DNA from: Brevipalpus yothersi
Taxonomy: Eukaryota; Arthropoda; Arachnida; Trombidiformes; Tenuipalpidae
NCBI GenBank assembly: GCA_003956705.1
Contig: QZCP01000100.1
Span: 103,112 to 167,111, forward strand
Length of the DNA: 64,000 bases
Direction of reading: 5' to 3'
Under the pieces are notes generated by a model. The model had not been told where the DNA came from, searched no databases, and saw only the letters and a list, made by a program, of their open reading frames with translations. Positions 20,201-35,100 of the stretch are shown here, one piece after another (within the stretch, counting starts at the first letter, position 1; each line of letters starts with the position of its first letter). The position numbers were made by a program, and so were the translations under genes.

Positions 20201-23200
20201 CTCTCTCTCTTTCTCTCTCTCTATCATGAATTATTTCATCAATTATCCTTTCTCAATATATACAGTTGAAAGCTTGGGAGAGAATGTCAACCATGGAATA
20301 AAAAAGAAGCGAAGAAGAAAAATAAAAAGCGAGAGAAAAGATCGATAATCTAAGCAATCATGTTTGGGATCATTAAATTGGGCTGTTGTACAGTATAGTT
20401 GTTATTGTTGAACTCTATTCTATTTAGGACTCGAAAGAAAAAGCAAAAACAGTCTAATATTCTATTTTAATGGTCCCTCTTCCTAATAGAACCTCTCTAG
20501 ACTCAGATTGTGAAAGATTATAGAAAAATTTTGATCTAAAATCGATCAAATTTTTTTACATCACCATCATTATCATTCTTACCTTTTCCATAAGATTTTG
20601 AAGGTCTTCGTTCACTTGTCTCACTGGTTGGTCCCGCAACACTGACTACTGGAAGAATCGATGGTCTCCGAGGTCCACCAGAATCTTTTATGGTGATTGT
20701 ATTTTCGTTGATAGTTCTGCAAGAGTAGTAAACGGCTCAAATTAAAACAATGAACAAAAGGTTTATGTATAACACATATAACACACACAATACACACAAA
20801 CAATGAAAATCAAATGAATGGAATGTTCAAAGTTTGTAGAATGTGTCTGTGTGTGTCTGTGCCCTAGAAAATGTGTTTCAAGTTAAGTCAAGCAAGTCAA
20901 GTGAAAATTGAATGCTTGAACACAAAATTCACACAAATTTTAATATCGAAAAAAAAGAATATGTCATACGCACAATTTCATTAATTTATAATGATTATAC
21001 GATTATCAATTGTTTCGCTCATTACACTTGCGAAAAATAGGGCAAAAATTTATGCTGGATAAAGAGGTGAAGCTGTGATTATTTGGAATGTTGGAATTAA
21101 CTGACCATCGTTAAGGACTTTCATATGGTTAATATTATCAATAGACTGTTGTTCAGGTGTGGAAAAATGGGTGGAATTTGAAGAACGGAAACAGCATCCT
21201 AGAAACAGAACAATTCAACCTGATTGCAGTTTGACCTGAAATTCAATTCAGAACTTTACAATGAGATTGAGGACATGAGAGTTTCACTCTCTTGCCTGAA
21301 CTAGATTGAACTAGAGAGTTAACTAGAAGTTATCTGGTCAAAATTCATGAAGTTCATATTGTCGAAGAAAATCGATTCGAATAGACAATAGCCAGCATCA
21401 AGTGATCAAATCTAACATATGAACAGCATAAAATGATTCAGTTTTCCGAAGCTTTGAATTTCAAATACATAATTTAAATGATAATAGAGATTAAACGAAT
21501 CAGCTGGAGCCTATCTCATACATTGAGTCCAAGCCTTGTTGGATATTTTTGATGAAAAATCAATTAATCAAATTGAGTTGGGGATTATTTTCATCTGAAT
21601 TTTGGATTTTTGTGTTTTAAAAAGTGGCTGAAAAATTACCACAAACTATCTTGAAACTGGGAAATTATCAAAAATTTCCAAAAATCAATCGAAAAACCAA
21701 TGAACTTTCTCTCAGCTACATCAAAAATAACTCCAAAACACTATGTGGCTCACTGATTTTATTATGACTATGTCTGTATGAAAAAAAAAAGAATTCCCAT
21801 AGGCTTCACATGGTTGCTCTGTGGTTCATTCATCCACTTAAACCTTCCAAAGTGTATGCTACCAGTCATATTACATGACCATATGCTAATCGAATGAATA
21901 GCAAAGTAATCATCACTCAGATGATCAGATGAAAAATTATCTCCCACAGAGACAAATCAGGAAGTATGAACCCACAGACACACACCATAGTTCATAAATG
22001 ATACCTCTACCCCTCGACGGTAAGCTTGGCCAATTTACACATTCATTAAAGTGTCGAGGTAGATAAAAAAAATCAAGAAAACATTCGCTCATTTATGAAT
22101 TTGCCCTGATTCAAGTGGAATGATGATAATAATATTCATAATCGAGAAAGAAAATAGAGAGAAAAAAATTTTTCAACTCACCTTTGATCTGTCTCTGGAT
22201 CTGATTTGGCTTGTGAAGAGATTGTCGTTTGCTGAGCTCCTGTAATCCTCTTATTATTAATATTAATATTGTTGGCGGCAGTAGAATTGTTGGCAATATC
22301 CAATGGCACAGAAGTAGTAGCAGATGTTCCATTTGGAATAATTTCCAAAGATGATCGATGATGATGAAATGGTGGTGGCGGTTGACCATTGGAAGTGGTG
22401 ACACACATTAATCCACCGGTTGATTGGCCTTCCATTCGCGATTTAAGACGATCAAAATTGATCTCAAAATCAGTCTCTCTTCTTACCAGCATCTTTTGAT
22501 CTGGTGGCGAAGAAGGTTCCGATCGAGGCTGATGAACGGCCTCATATTGGGCCTGCTGTAATCGTTGGCGAAGTATTTGATGTGGATAGCTAATATCTTT
22601 TCGTGGATTAAAGCTTATTCCTCCTCCTCCGCCTCCACCTCCACCTCCGCCTTCTCCATCTTCTCTTGATTGCTCCGAAATGTCTGATAAATGATCAGAT
22701 GAAGACAATGTGGGCATAGATGTTGCCCGATAATCTCGAATACCACCACCTCCAGCTGCCATTCGAAGTGTTTCGTATATGATCGCATCACCTTTACGCA
22801 GTCCACTTATATCTTCACTACTGCCACCCATTTCACCTTTTTTTCTTCGCATAGATTGATTAACTTTATATTTCATTTCATCTCTTACTTCTCCTCCTCC
22901 TTTTCCTCTTCCTCCTCCATCTCCCACTCGACGAACACCCACATCATCAGCTGATTGTTCTCCTACCATAATTGTACCTACTTCTCCTCCTCCTCCTCCT
23001 CTTCCTAAGCCAATTTGATCCAGATCACCGAACGAAGTTTTTCGAATATCTCGTACTTCATAACCAAAATCTAGTGGCCTCTTGCTCCAATCTGCTGTTT
23101 TTGATCGACTTGATATTGCTGAAATAAAGGAAGAGAAATGGGTGTCAATTATGATCACATATTATGACTCTGGATTTGAATTATGATTCAAATAAGAAGG

Positions 23201-26200
23201 AAAACATGACATGGGAAGTGTGGTCATTTTTTGTTCGAGTCAAAATCAAGGTTATAAGATTATAATCAATGTCCTTGCACACTGTTAAGCTGAGATTTTG
23301 TTATCTTGGAATCTCTTCATGATGCACTTCCTTCTCAGGTGCTGGGTTTACAGTCATGAATCATTGGAAAAATTATTCAAAATTTATTCTCTTTCTATGG
23401 TCTGAATTGCTATCATCGAGAGTTTGAATGAATTGTGCAAACTTCATGAATTCTCTGGTAAAGAAGGAGGACCAATGCCCACATCTCAAGTCTATGAAAA
23501 GGAGAGGCATGACTGCGTATCATCACTTGAAGTGTCCACAACTTATCAGTCAATGAATCTTTCAGTTCAGATACTCTTAGTCTAGAATCGTAGAATCTTA
23601 CCAACTGGTTAGGAAAAGTTTTATTTTGGATCATCTCTGTATTGCAAAAACTTTTCCGTTATTGTACCGTTACTCTTGGGCAATATTTTACAGATGACGC
23701 CACGTGATTAGATAAAGTTAGGACAAAGATAGACAAAAATGAGAAGAATTCAGTATTAAATCGAGATGATAATGATTAGTTCAACAATCATCAACATTAC
23801 AGTTGGCATAGAATATTAGCTCAGTAATGTGATCTGGTTGGCAGATGTTAACCATGGTCACTCAGTAAATTCAATTATCAAAAAAGAGCCTTTAACGAAG
23901 CAACCATAGTGGAAAAGATTGGATAAGAGTTCAAGTAATTCATATCATGAGATCAGCAAAATTATTGCGAAAGAGGAGATCATATATTGTCCCCAGAGAT
24001 GAAAAGGCAGAGATAGAGAGAGAGATAGAAAAGTTCTAATGATAATGAGAATCTTAATGAAGAGGAAAAAGTTTCCTGAATGACCAAAATTAGTGTCCTA
24101 TTGACGTCAGAACATTTACACAAGGTTGCATACAAGATCAGCGATTGAAGAGGGTGAAAAAAGTGATACAGTATCACAAAAAAGAAAGAAAAAGAGAGAG
24201 AAATGTAAGGACACGACATACATGGACACACATAGGCACACATACTGAGAGAAAAAGACTTTGATAAATTGACTCGGGTTTAGGGACAATCATTCAAGTG
24301 AAACTGTTTTCCATGTCCAATTCTGGTAAACTTGATACAATATTCGTAGGACGTGAAGGCCAACAATCGTCAGCCCATCACATGAACATGTGTGTGTCTG
24401 TGTGTCTGTGTAAGTCAATATTGACTTGTGATCGGTGATGGTGAACGATTAGGATGATCAAAATGGATCAAAATATTGGCAGTGTCCATTCTAATATCTT
24501 GTGTAAGAAATTGTCATTCTCTGATTCATTCACTTGATTTCCTACTACTACTCAATATGGATGTTAATAAGAGTGGATAGCTGTTTGAATTATTGTTTTT
24601 TTGCTCCTTATTCCACGTGGATAGGTTTCTATTTTCTATTCCAGTTGTTTATTGATCAAAGTAAGTGTTCACAGAGGAAAAAAAGTAATACAAGTGGTCA
24701 ATGTCATAGGGACACCCACACACTATTATCATCATCACTATCACTGTGATGGAGACAGAAACAAAATCAATAGAATCAATATTTTTCTAACATTCACATT
24801 GATTCCGATTACGATTTGATTGTTGATCAGTCATCAAGTTTGACTGGATACTTCATCCAATATTGAACCGGAAATCATCAAAAATACAGTTTTTAGCCGA
24901 TTCTAATGGCCCCATTTTCGGAGATCATTATTATGTTCTGAATGGTATTTTGGGGGGAAAAAATTCAAATTCTCAAAACTTTAGGCCCTCAAATTTTCAT
25001 ATCTCACGATTTTCTGTCACATATACAGTCTCTCTTTCACTTGAAAGCAATCAGCCAGCTGATTTCCGGCAAGCTTCATAAATTCTGTCCACTCAAAGTC
25101 CATCACAGATACACGTACATTCTCTCCCCATGAATATAACGATTTAGGAAAAGAAGCCGATTAGATTAGATTATCTGATTTGGTTGTCCTGGGAACTTGT
25201 CTTTCTCTCTTTCTCTCTTTCTCTGATCATTACTTAACAAACATAAGCCCTATTGAAGGACGTGATTCGTTGATGCTCTACTTAGTCTGCTCGGTAAAAC
25301 TAGAGATAGAAAGATAGCTAGAGTAAGAGAAAGAGAGAGAGAGAGAGAGAGACATACGTGCCTTGGAATGGCTCCATTGGACATTCCATGCCAATGAATT
25401 TACCATCGCTTGTTACAAAAGTATGAACATAGCACACACATTTTTGGAACTAGATTCTGGAATCAAGTGACTCTTTTAATGGTGTGTCCATAGAGGGGTG
25501 GTCATAGTGCAAGAGTAACCCCATGAATCCTACATATTCTCATCACATCTCCTCCTATTCAAACTTCCATTGGCCTCCAGTTCCTCCTCTTCCATGTCCA
25601 GTGTATGTGTGAGAGAGAAAAAGGTTCCCTATTACTATCTACTCATAATTGACAATACTAATATGAGGTCATTCCTCCGGCCTAAATCACGGCATGATCA
25701 TCATCAACAGACAGAAACGATCCTTATCACAATCTTTATTCTCCACAAACTTTGCCTTTTCAGCCTCCCCCTGAAAGTGTAACAATCTCGAGCATAGTGA
25801 AAACACGATTTTGGAACTTCAAAATCATCAATTCAATTTCATTTTGATGCAGACTGAGGGGAGACACTTTCCATCCACATCACAATTTTGAGATTGATTC
25901 AATTTTGATAGCTGGAATGCTTTTCTCTTGTTTAGTGTGCAACCAATATTTTGTCACTCAATCACTATCAGACTCTTTCGATGAACATTCCTTCTTCCGG
26001 ACGTGATTAGAATGAGTATTCTACATGAAATGGGATGAAGAAACTGGAAGAAAGGAGTGCTAAGTTTGAATAGGTTGTGACCAAAACTCTTCCATTTTGG
26101 CATTTGATCCGACAAATGGTTTCAACAATCATGCTGATCCCAAATTGTGACTGTAACTAAGGGTTGATGATTCTAGCTTAATTTGGCTACATTCTGGATT

Positions 26201-27221
26201 ATGCTGAGTTTAATGATGAGCAAACGATAAATCAACATACAATATGATTCAATTATAGGATTTTGTCTATTAACACTCAATCTATAGCATAAGATGATTC
26301 AAAGAGACATATCATAGAGCATTACTTGAGATTGAGGGACCAAAAAAGAATGAAAAAGAGAAAAACTAGACAGAAATGAATGCTCATGATTTATTTTTGT
26401 TTCACTTCTTCTATTCTGTAAATATTCTCACAACTCAATTATGCTACTAGTAATGTCGATCGAACAGTAAGATATAGAGTAGGCAGAAGAAAAAATTTCA
26501 TCACATATTTCATTGAAGGATGTTGTATTCTAGGGAAATCCTAGACAGACTGCCAAGTGTAACTAAGTGTTGAAAGTTGAGCATAATATCATGCTACGAT
26601 TGATCATGAAAGTCAATTATATTTCTTTTCTTATTCTTTATCCTTCATTTTCATGCTTATTTTTGTCCATTATACATCTACTCATGGCATGATAGCAATA
26701 TATACACGAATGTGGTGAATAGCAGAATGAACAAATTTGACTGATAATTTGATTTGAAAGACAATTTTTTCTCACCATAAACTTAATTATTTTAGCCTCT
26801 CCACAAACCAACCCAATTGCAATATAGTTTCATTTTCTTTGGATTCCTTTTCCCAGATACACTCTACTAGAATATCTACTAGACAGCATAGAGACTTCCA
26901 CTCTCGCCACAATTATTTACAGAGTGCGATATGTCTGTGAGAATATCATGCGTATGTGTGTGTGCGAAACATAGACTTATCTGGCAGATATCTTCTCACA
27001 CACACCCACGAAATTGAATCCTTCTTCCTTGATTGTTATCACTTCATGAGATTTTCGCTCATAAACACTCATAGAAAGACTGGTGAGAGGAATCCTTAAT
27101 GGACAAAACTCGAGAATGATTGTCTAGCATATCATTAGATTCATTCGATTCTTTTGGCATACTTTTCCAATTTAGTGCTTATGTGACTCGATTTCACAGG
27201 GATCATCATCACTTGATGTGC

Positions 27222-27299
<78 letters not shown>

Positions 27300-29119
27300 C
27301 CTCAATGTGGAATATTCTCATCATCACGAACAATATAGAGGAATTTCTCTTGAAAATATTCATTTCCTCTCCATTCTCATAGTCCTTTTATTACTGATCT
27401 CAAGTATATACACACACAGCTCTTAAATCATTGTTTTCGAATAGTAAAAGTTAAAATAAAATCATCATCAAGTCTCTCAGTTGGAAAATTTTTGTAAATA
27501 CTCAAATGATTTCCATTCTGGTAATCATCGAGTAAATTAATTTATATTCACCTTACTCTCTCTCTCTCTCACTTCTCTATCTCTGGTTCTTTTTTTACTC
27601 CTCCGTCATTTTACGAATATACACACACATTCCACTTCCATGCGAATGGTTGATCACACTAGAGCTAACTTTTGCGGTTCCAGTGAAATGATCAAGGAAG
27701 AGAGAAACTAAAATATGAATGGATACTCATTCTAATAGTTCACAAAATAATCAGAGCTTAGCAATTGTGGAGGCAATTCTCGATGTGAAGAGCTTAACAT
27801 TCACTGTGGTGTCCACATCTATCCTAGGAGAGAGAGAAAGACCGATGATGATCATCACCAGCCTTCATGAGTGACTCAAAACTAAGGCTCTATTTACAGC
27901 ATCTACATGCATGCATTCATTCACATTAGTATAGATGCATATATACATACACATAATATATATACACACATTCTCATGGGTCACTTTCATGGTGAAACTA
28001 TGCTTTTCTCTCGTTCTACTCAAGTGTATTCGGAATCATGAGTGTGTGTGCATAATGTACATAAGCCACAAAAGCATCATGAGTGTAGAGACTGAGAATT
28101 GCTGTCCTCATCACAAGTTTTTGCCTTCGAGAATCATTCTCACAGACACACACACTCACACATATAAGATCTTGACCCATCTGAATTGACCAAGAGTGAT
28201 TCACATCCACATACACACACACACACACACACATGCACATATATATAACGATAGAATAAGGTCTCTGAATGATCGTTTAGTTACCTGAACTAGCTGATGA
28301 GCATGTTGCTTCGGCAAGATGCTGCTTGAATCGCATGAAATAATATCGCCACAGCTCTCGACCTGGTTGAAGAAATATACGAAGAATGAGTAGAATTCTT
28401 CAAGATAAAGAGACGAGTAAAGTAATAGCAATAGAAGAAGAAGAAGTGTATAAGATTCGTTAGTGGAAAGATCATTGAATAGATAAATAGAGACATGAGT
28501 AAGACTTTGTTAAGAAAGATGGATAGATTGAAAGAAAGATAGAGAATGCTTACTTTTGTTGCTGTCATCACTTTTAGGACTTTTTGGTTCGTCAAAGGAA
28601 CCATTACCATCAACATTGTGCAATTCTTGCAGATTTTCGACCTAAATGTTTTCACAAATGAATGTAATGAGAGAGAAAGAGGGACAAAAAAGAGATAGAA
28701 AGAAACAGAGAGTGAAAGAATAATTAATTCATCTGATTTCAGAAGCTCACACAAGAGGAATGAATTATTCTGGAGTGCACTATGATTGCGTAAACTCATG
28801 GTAACATTACGAAAAAATTTGCCAAGCTTTCCTTTGGTAAGAATTGTCTTGGTAGAGATTACTAGCCCTTATTCCATGAAATTTTTCGAGAAATATATTT
28901 CCCATGAAGCTGAGAGGAGACAACAGCAGAAAATTATTCTTTTCGATGGAATAATTTCTAGAGCACTTCAACACAACATCCAGAGAGCGAGTCAACATAA
29001 AAGATTGGTAACCTTGAATGGCTTTCAAATTTTTTTCCTTCTACCTGCTTTTACCATACATTTTTATTCATGTAATAGATAAATCGAATGAAGTTTTCTA
29101 CTAGAAATAACGCAGAAAA

Positions 29120-29175
<56 letters not shown>

Positions 29176-32100
29176 TACTCTTTCTTTTTTGCTTTTTGTA
29201 TTCCTTCTCTCACAATATTACGATGACCTTTAAGCAAATAGGATAGTGTTGAGGTTGCTGTTGAGTTCTCGTGTACTGAGTACCATAGAAACTGTCAAGA
29301 ATAGAATGAGAATGTCGAAAATCGGATCATCATCAGAATCACTTGGGAAGAAAGAGAAGACAGTGAATACACACAGACATAGATGAAAATCTGGTTTACC
29401 ATGAAAGAATTTTCTCTCTCTCACACACACACTCTTCATACACGAGCACTCTCCAGAAAGTGATTTGATTATGTTCACTTTTGTCTGTTATATGTGTGGG
29501 TAAATTGAATCGATGTGGATATCAAGTGCACCGAATATATATGATGGCCTAAATTTCTTTTTCACCCAAACCAAATCAGACAAAACCCTGTTTCAACCCT
29601 TGACACACACACACATACACATACACAAAACACACCTACATATACAAAGGAATTTTGACGTACATAACTTTTTCCCAGTAAGAGTATAACTTTTACTTAA
29701 CACTTGCATTCTTGACGAATAAATCATTTCCAATGATGATAAAGTCTGCACTTAATGGCCATATCATTTATGATATCACATCGTTTTCATTGAGAAAACT
29801 TTCACAAAAATCGGGCTATTGTGGAAATTATTACTTAAACTTCTGAATCAAAATGCTCCCATGAGTCTCATTATTTCCTCTCTTTCAAATGCATGTGTGC
29901 ACTCATTATGATAATATATTCTAGATATTCTTTGGAATTCTTGGAAAAAGTTTCCTTCTAAGCTCTGAATATGATGAGAGGAAATCTTTTAAGGCTATTT
30001 GTGGGAACAATAAAGATGGAAAAAGAGAATCAAACCATGTCTATTTTCACTTAAATGCTGGTAATTCTTACTTTGAATTGGAAATAATACACCTCACAAA
30101 GCTGTGGGCTCAGTTCTATTTTATCTTTTGAAATTCCCTGTTCCTCTTCAAATCAAAACCAAAATTTCACTAATTATCAAATTCAGTGAAAGGTTTTGTT
30201 TCTGTATCTATCGTTGATCAAATTATGTGTTTTGTCCTAAAGGCTACGGAAAGGTCAACATTGGACGTAAGCAAGCTAAACTAATATTCACTGGTCAATC
30301 GAATTTTGAAACTCCAACAAGTTTCACTAATAGACATGATTTTTGTACGTAAAAATATCGAAGAGTCTCAAACCTTTGATAGCTCAACCTATTCTATGAT
30401 TTATATATGATACTAATGGCAAGAGATTCCTTGTCCACTCTCAACTAAAGCATTGTAAGATGATGTGAATCAATGTCAAAATCTCAGACAAATCTTTTCA
30501 ACTCCTCTCTGCAGATTAAATCAGGATGATCCTCTAGAACATTCTTGACAGAGAATTTTCTCCATTCCTTGGTGTTGCTGATGGATTTTCACTTTTGCAA
30601 ATTATATATGATACAATCAGACACACATACATTACTTCATCTCTCTCACAGATTCAGAATCTCACACACAGGCCCACATGAATTAAGTATAATACATTTC
30701 TCTTCGCTGTCTATCTCACCCATGAATCCTTCGATAGAAGGGAAAGAATATAATATCTAGGCCACTAGGAATCGTATGAGAAGAGGAAAAGAGAGAGAGA
30801 GAGAGAAAGTGCATCAATTAAATGAGTTTTGCAAATGTAATGGTTACTTGGCAAGCTAGACAATTGGTTTGCAGGCAGGTTTGGGCAAGTATAACATTAA
30901 TCATTTGGCTGGTGAATACTATTGTAATCAAGGGAGAGAAAGAAAGAGAGAGAGAAGATTAATGAATGATAGTTTTGAGAGTTGTATGTGAGATTCTGTC
31001 TTTTACTCTCCAAAAATTATATCAGTAAAAGTATCTCAATGAGAAGATTGAAAAAGAGTTGATTTGATCTACTCTTGAGCCTTAAATGATAATTAATAAA
31101 GTAACTCTACCAATCACTCATTCAATACAAGATAACCAGCATTCCCTAGTTCACATCTATTTTCGTTTTCCGGAATGGAATTGATCACACTTATACCTCT
31201 TAACCATGATATCGTGTGTGAGAATCTGAGGAAATTTTTGGTAATATTCTTTTTTTTTGCCCTGAACTAACGAGAGTCTTCCAAATCGGTATATATGATC
31301 AGACAACTAGATGAATTCTGATCTCTCTGGATTTGATTTATTCGGAAAATGAGTGCATTTCATCAAAGATTCGATTCTCCAGAGGAAACAGAAAATATCG
31401 GAAATAGGAAATGGATCATCTTACCTTTTGGAAGTGTTGAGATATCTGAGTGATGGGCTTCCCTAAATTGTCTGATTCATTGGATTCCATACAACTATCT
31501 TCATCATTTGTTTCAATATTTTCTTCCATTGAAAAGTGTTGTTGCTGCTGGTGAGCTTTCGATTCCGTTTTGTGTCCGTTAGTTTGATGCTGATTCTGAG
31601 AGGACAATCCAGGAACTTTATCTGATGCCTCTCCACCACTTCCATTGCATGATGAAGATGAAGCCAACAGAATCCATTCGATATCAGGCTCAGATGTCGA
31701 TGGAAACCAACCAGAATATGGTGGCACACTTAGAACATATCGTAAAGTTCCATCCGGATTACAGCGAGGTAGATCTCTTCGAGCCAATCTAGCCTGAATG
31801 GTGTCAATATTGAAAATATTTACATGTGTTTATTCATTGTCAAAAAGGGTGATAAAATAATAATAATGAAACTGCATGAGTATCCTAGCAGCAAAAAAAT
31901 GGGAAAATAAAAAAAACTCAAGCATCTATCAACTAGTGCCTGTATCTATTAGTTTTTCGTCAGCATTTCATCATTTCTGAAGAATATCTGGAGAACATTA
32001 TTGAATTTGTCGGTTTGGTTGATTTGTACAAGCCAGAGATCTAGACCAGAAAATCCAATTGTCATTTCGAAGCACACAACCCTTTTAACCCAATACTTAA

Positions 32101-35100
32101 CCTGTCTCGACACCGATTATTGATTATTCTGTCATTGTATATGGTGATTCTAATTTTTTTCTCTCTATTCTTCTTCTCTTCTGTTGATATTATTTTTATC
32201 AATGAAAAGTGACGAAGTGAAAGTCTTGTACTAATATTCATGAAAGGATCGATAAAATTGCGTAGGATCGATCAGATTCAGTCACTCTTGTATCTTTCGG
32301 ATTCGTTTTACGCTTATTTTACTTCACTGTTCACTAATGAATAGTGACATTCGAATCGTCCAATAAATTTACCATATTCACTGTCTTTTCATGACGCAAA
32401 TACACACAATACTCACGCACACAAAATCACATTCAATAATGTTCCATACCTATTCTAATCATCAACAATCATGACTCGAAAGTCGGAAGTGTATGGTGCT
32501 GACTATAATGATATGTTATATTCGTACAATTTTGTGTTCAAGAGAGAAGAAGAATGAAGGAAAAAAGTTCGCTCTCTTTCTCTCTTCTACTTCTTTGAAC
32601 ACAATTATTATTCCAGTTGACAAAATTTGAATACTATGCCACATCAGTTTTACCGATTAAGTGAGTAAATGCATATCCGATGCTCATATAATCTTCTTTT
32701 CATCCACTAATCTTACATAATATTCACCATCACGCACTTACACTGTTCTAGAACTTGCCTATTTATGGCAATTCTATATGAATCTTTCACATGTGTTCGT
32801 TTCATTCTATTCTCTCTCTTTCTGAACATCTAAACGATCGATTCCAATGTCTACACATATTTGCACTATTCAATAGTCTCATCAGAAGGTGGAAATAGAG
32901 GAGAGATAAACAGTACAAAACACATTGATACACTTACCTGAACGGCATTCAATAAGCCATCTGATTGAGTTGCTTGCTCAATAGCTTGAACAGTTGACAA
33001 TAGTGAAATGATTCGATGAGGTCCGAGAGTATGTCCAATAACTGCCACCGATTCTAGGGCTGCCAGTCGAACTGATCGTTTGGTATCAATAAGCATTGAG
33101 GCCACCTCAAATGATAATCGAGTTAAATTGAATTCACTTCGAGGAAACATTAATAGAGCAACTGTAACTCGATTAATTATTTCTTCACGAACTTTGGGAT
33201 TCCGGTGATGCTTATACTCAAGTAGATGATTGAGAACATTTTGCAATGGAAAATGGAACATTAATCGATGGGCCACTTTAATGTCGTGTTCACGAACCAA
33301 AGCTCGTGCATCACCCAAACGTTTGAGTATAATTTCAATCATCTGTTTTAAGTATGGATATGCTGACAATCGAAGTCGCTCGACCATCACTTCCAACATT
33401 TCCAATCCACATATGGTCACTTTAAAATTATGATGATCAACCAGAGGTGATATTGTGTGACTCAAAAAATTGGGTATATAATTGGCCAGTATTGAGAAAT
33501 GGGTTGTCGGTGCTTCACGCATAATATTCAACATTTGCATTAATCCTTCAATCTTGTCCGGCATCTTATCGCATAGAGCTCGATTGAGTACAGCAAGTGG
33601 AAATATTCCATAAGCTAAATTAAATTCAGAGCCAATACTGTTTGTATCATCCGGATTGGATGTTGTAATTTGAGTTATTCGATCAAAATCATCATTCATT
33701 TTCATCATCATTGCCAAAGTAGCTTGATTCATTTCAACATTTGATGACGATTGATTCATTATCGTTTGTTGCTGTTGATTTTGATGTTCAACTTCCGGTT
33801 CATCAATATCAGTCTTACTTTCATCCTCTTCCACTTCTAGTCCTAAACTTCGTTCTGCTGTGGTACCTTGCATCAGTATCATCGAATCAATTAGAGCACG
33901 TTTTGCTTCCGCTAATTGGGTTGGCGAAAGATGCTGAAAATTTCTCGGTATATCACCTGTTGTAATTATTTTGTCAATAGGTATCGTATCATTTGATGAT
34001 AGTGATACTGATTCATCCATTTGATGCTGATTATCATAGGGAAGATTCGATTGTTGACGCTGGTTGTCTAATGATTGTTCTAGAACATTTTCACCATCAT
34101 GTTCCTCTTCCATAGAACTTCGAGGACCATCAATATCTTGACGAGTCTTACTTTTAGATGCAATATTGTCCTCTCGACATTCAACATCAGATTGTTGTTG
34201 TTGCTGCTGCTGCTGTTGGTCATTCACATTTGATTGATTGAATTGTTGATGTCTAGGTTGCTCCTCTGAACTTGGACTGGTGACTGAAGTTACACCATGT
34301 CCATTGGTTAATTTTGATTGTCCAATATATGGATCAGATCGACCGATTGAATTGGCTGTACTACTACTTCGGCTCAATACTTTTTGATAAAGAATAACAG
34401 TTTCCGGTGATAAATGTTGCAAATATAATCGAAACGTATCATTACCCACCAGTGAATGGAGTCTTTGCATTGCCAAAAAAATTGGATAAAATAGATTGGC
34501 TTCCGAGTGAACTAACAGATGACCAAGTGATTGAACTAGTGGAAATAAATTTTCACGACTAAATTCTTCTGTAAACAGTAATGGTAAACTGAGAACACAT
34601 CCTTTTTGGGCACTTTTATCATGATTCTCGAGTCCATACTGAATATACATACGAAGAACTTTCTGCAAATTATTGGTATACCTCATGTACACATGGAGTA
34701 ACCGTAAACTAGCCCTTCTCACCTCAATACCTTCATGACCCAAGTTGGGTATCACACGAGGCAATATGATGGACATACATGGATCCAAATCATGTTCACC
34801 CATCTGTGGAATAATGTCCACAATCAACATGGTAGTTTCAGCGACTACTTTGGAGCGTACATCAGCTAACATTGGATAAAAAGCTTCAAAAAATTGCATA
34901 CGATCAACATCCGGTAAGCGTCCTTCACTTCTCTTCACCAAACGTCTCAATTCTTTCAATATTTCACCTCTCTTCGATCCACTATCAACCAAATGTCTCA
35001 ACAGAGTGGCCAATTCTGATCCATATGAACTACCGTTAGAACTGATGTGTAAAGTTACCGGTCGACGAGGATTGGCTGGTGCTGGTGGGCCTGATTGATT

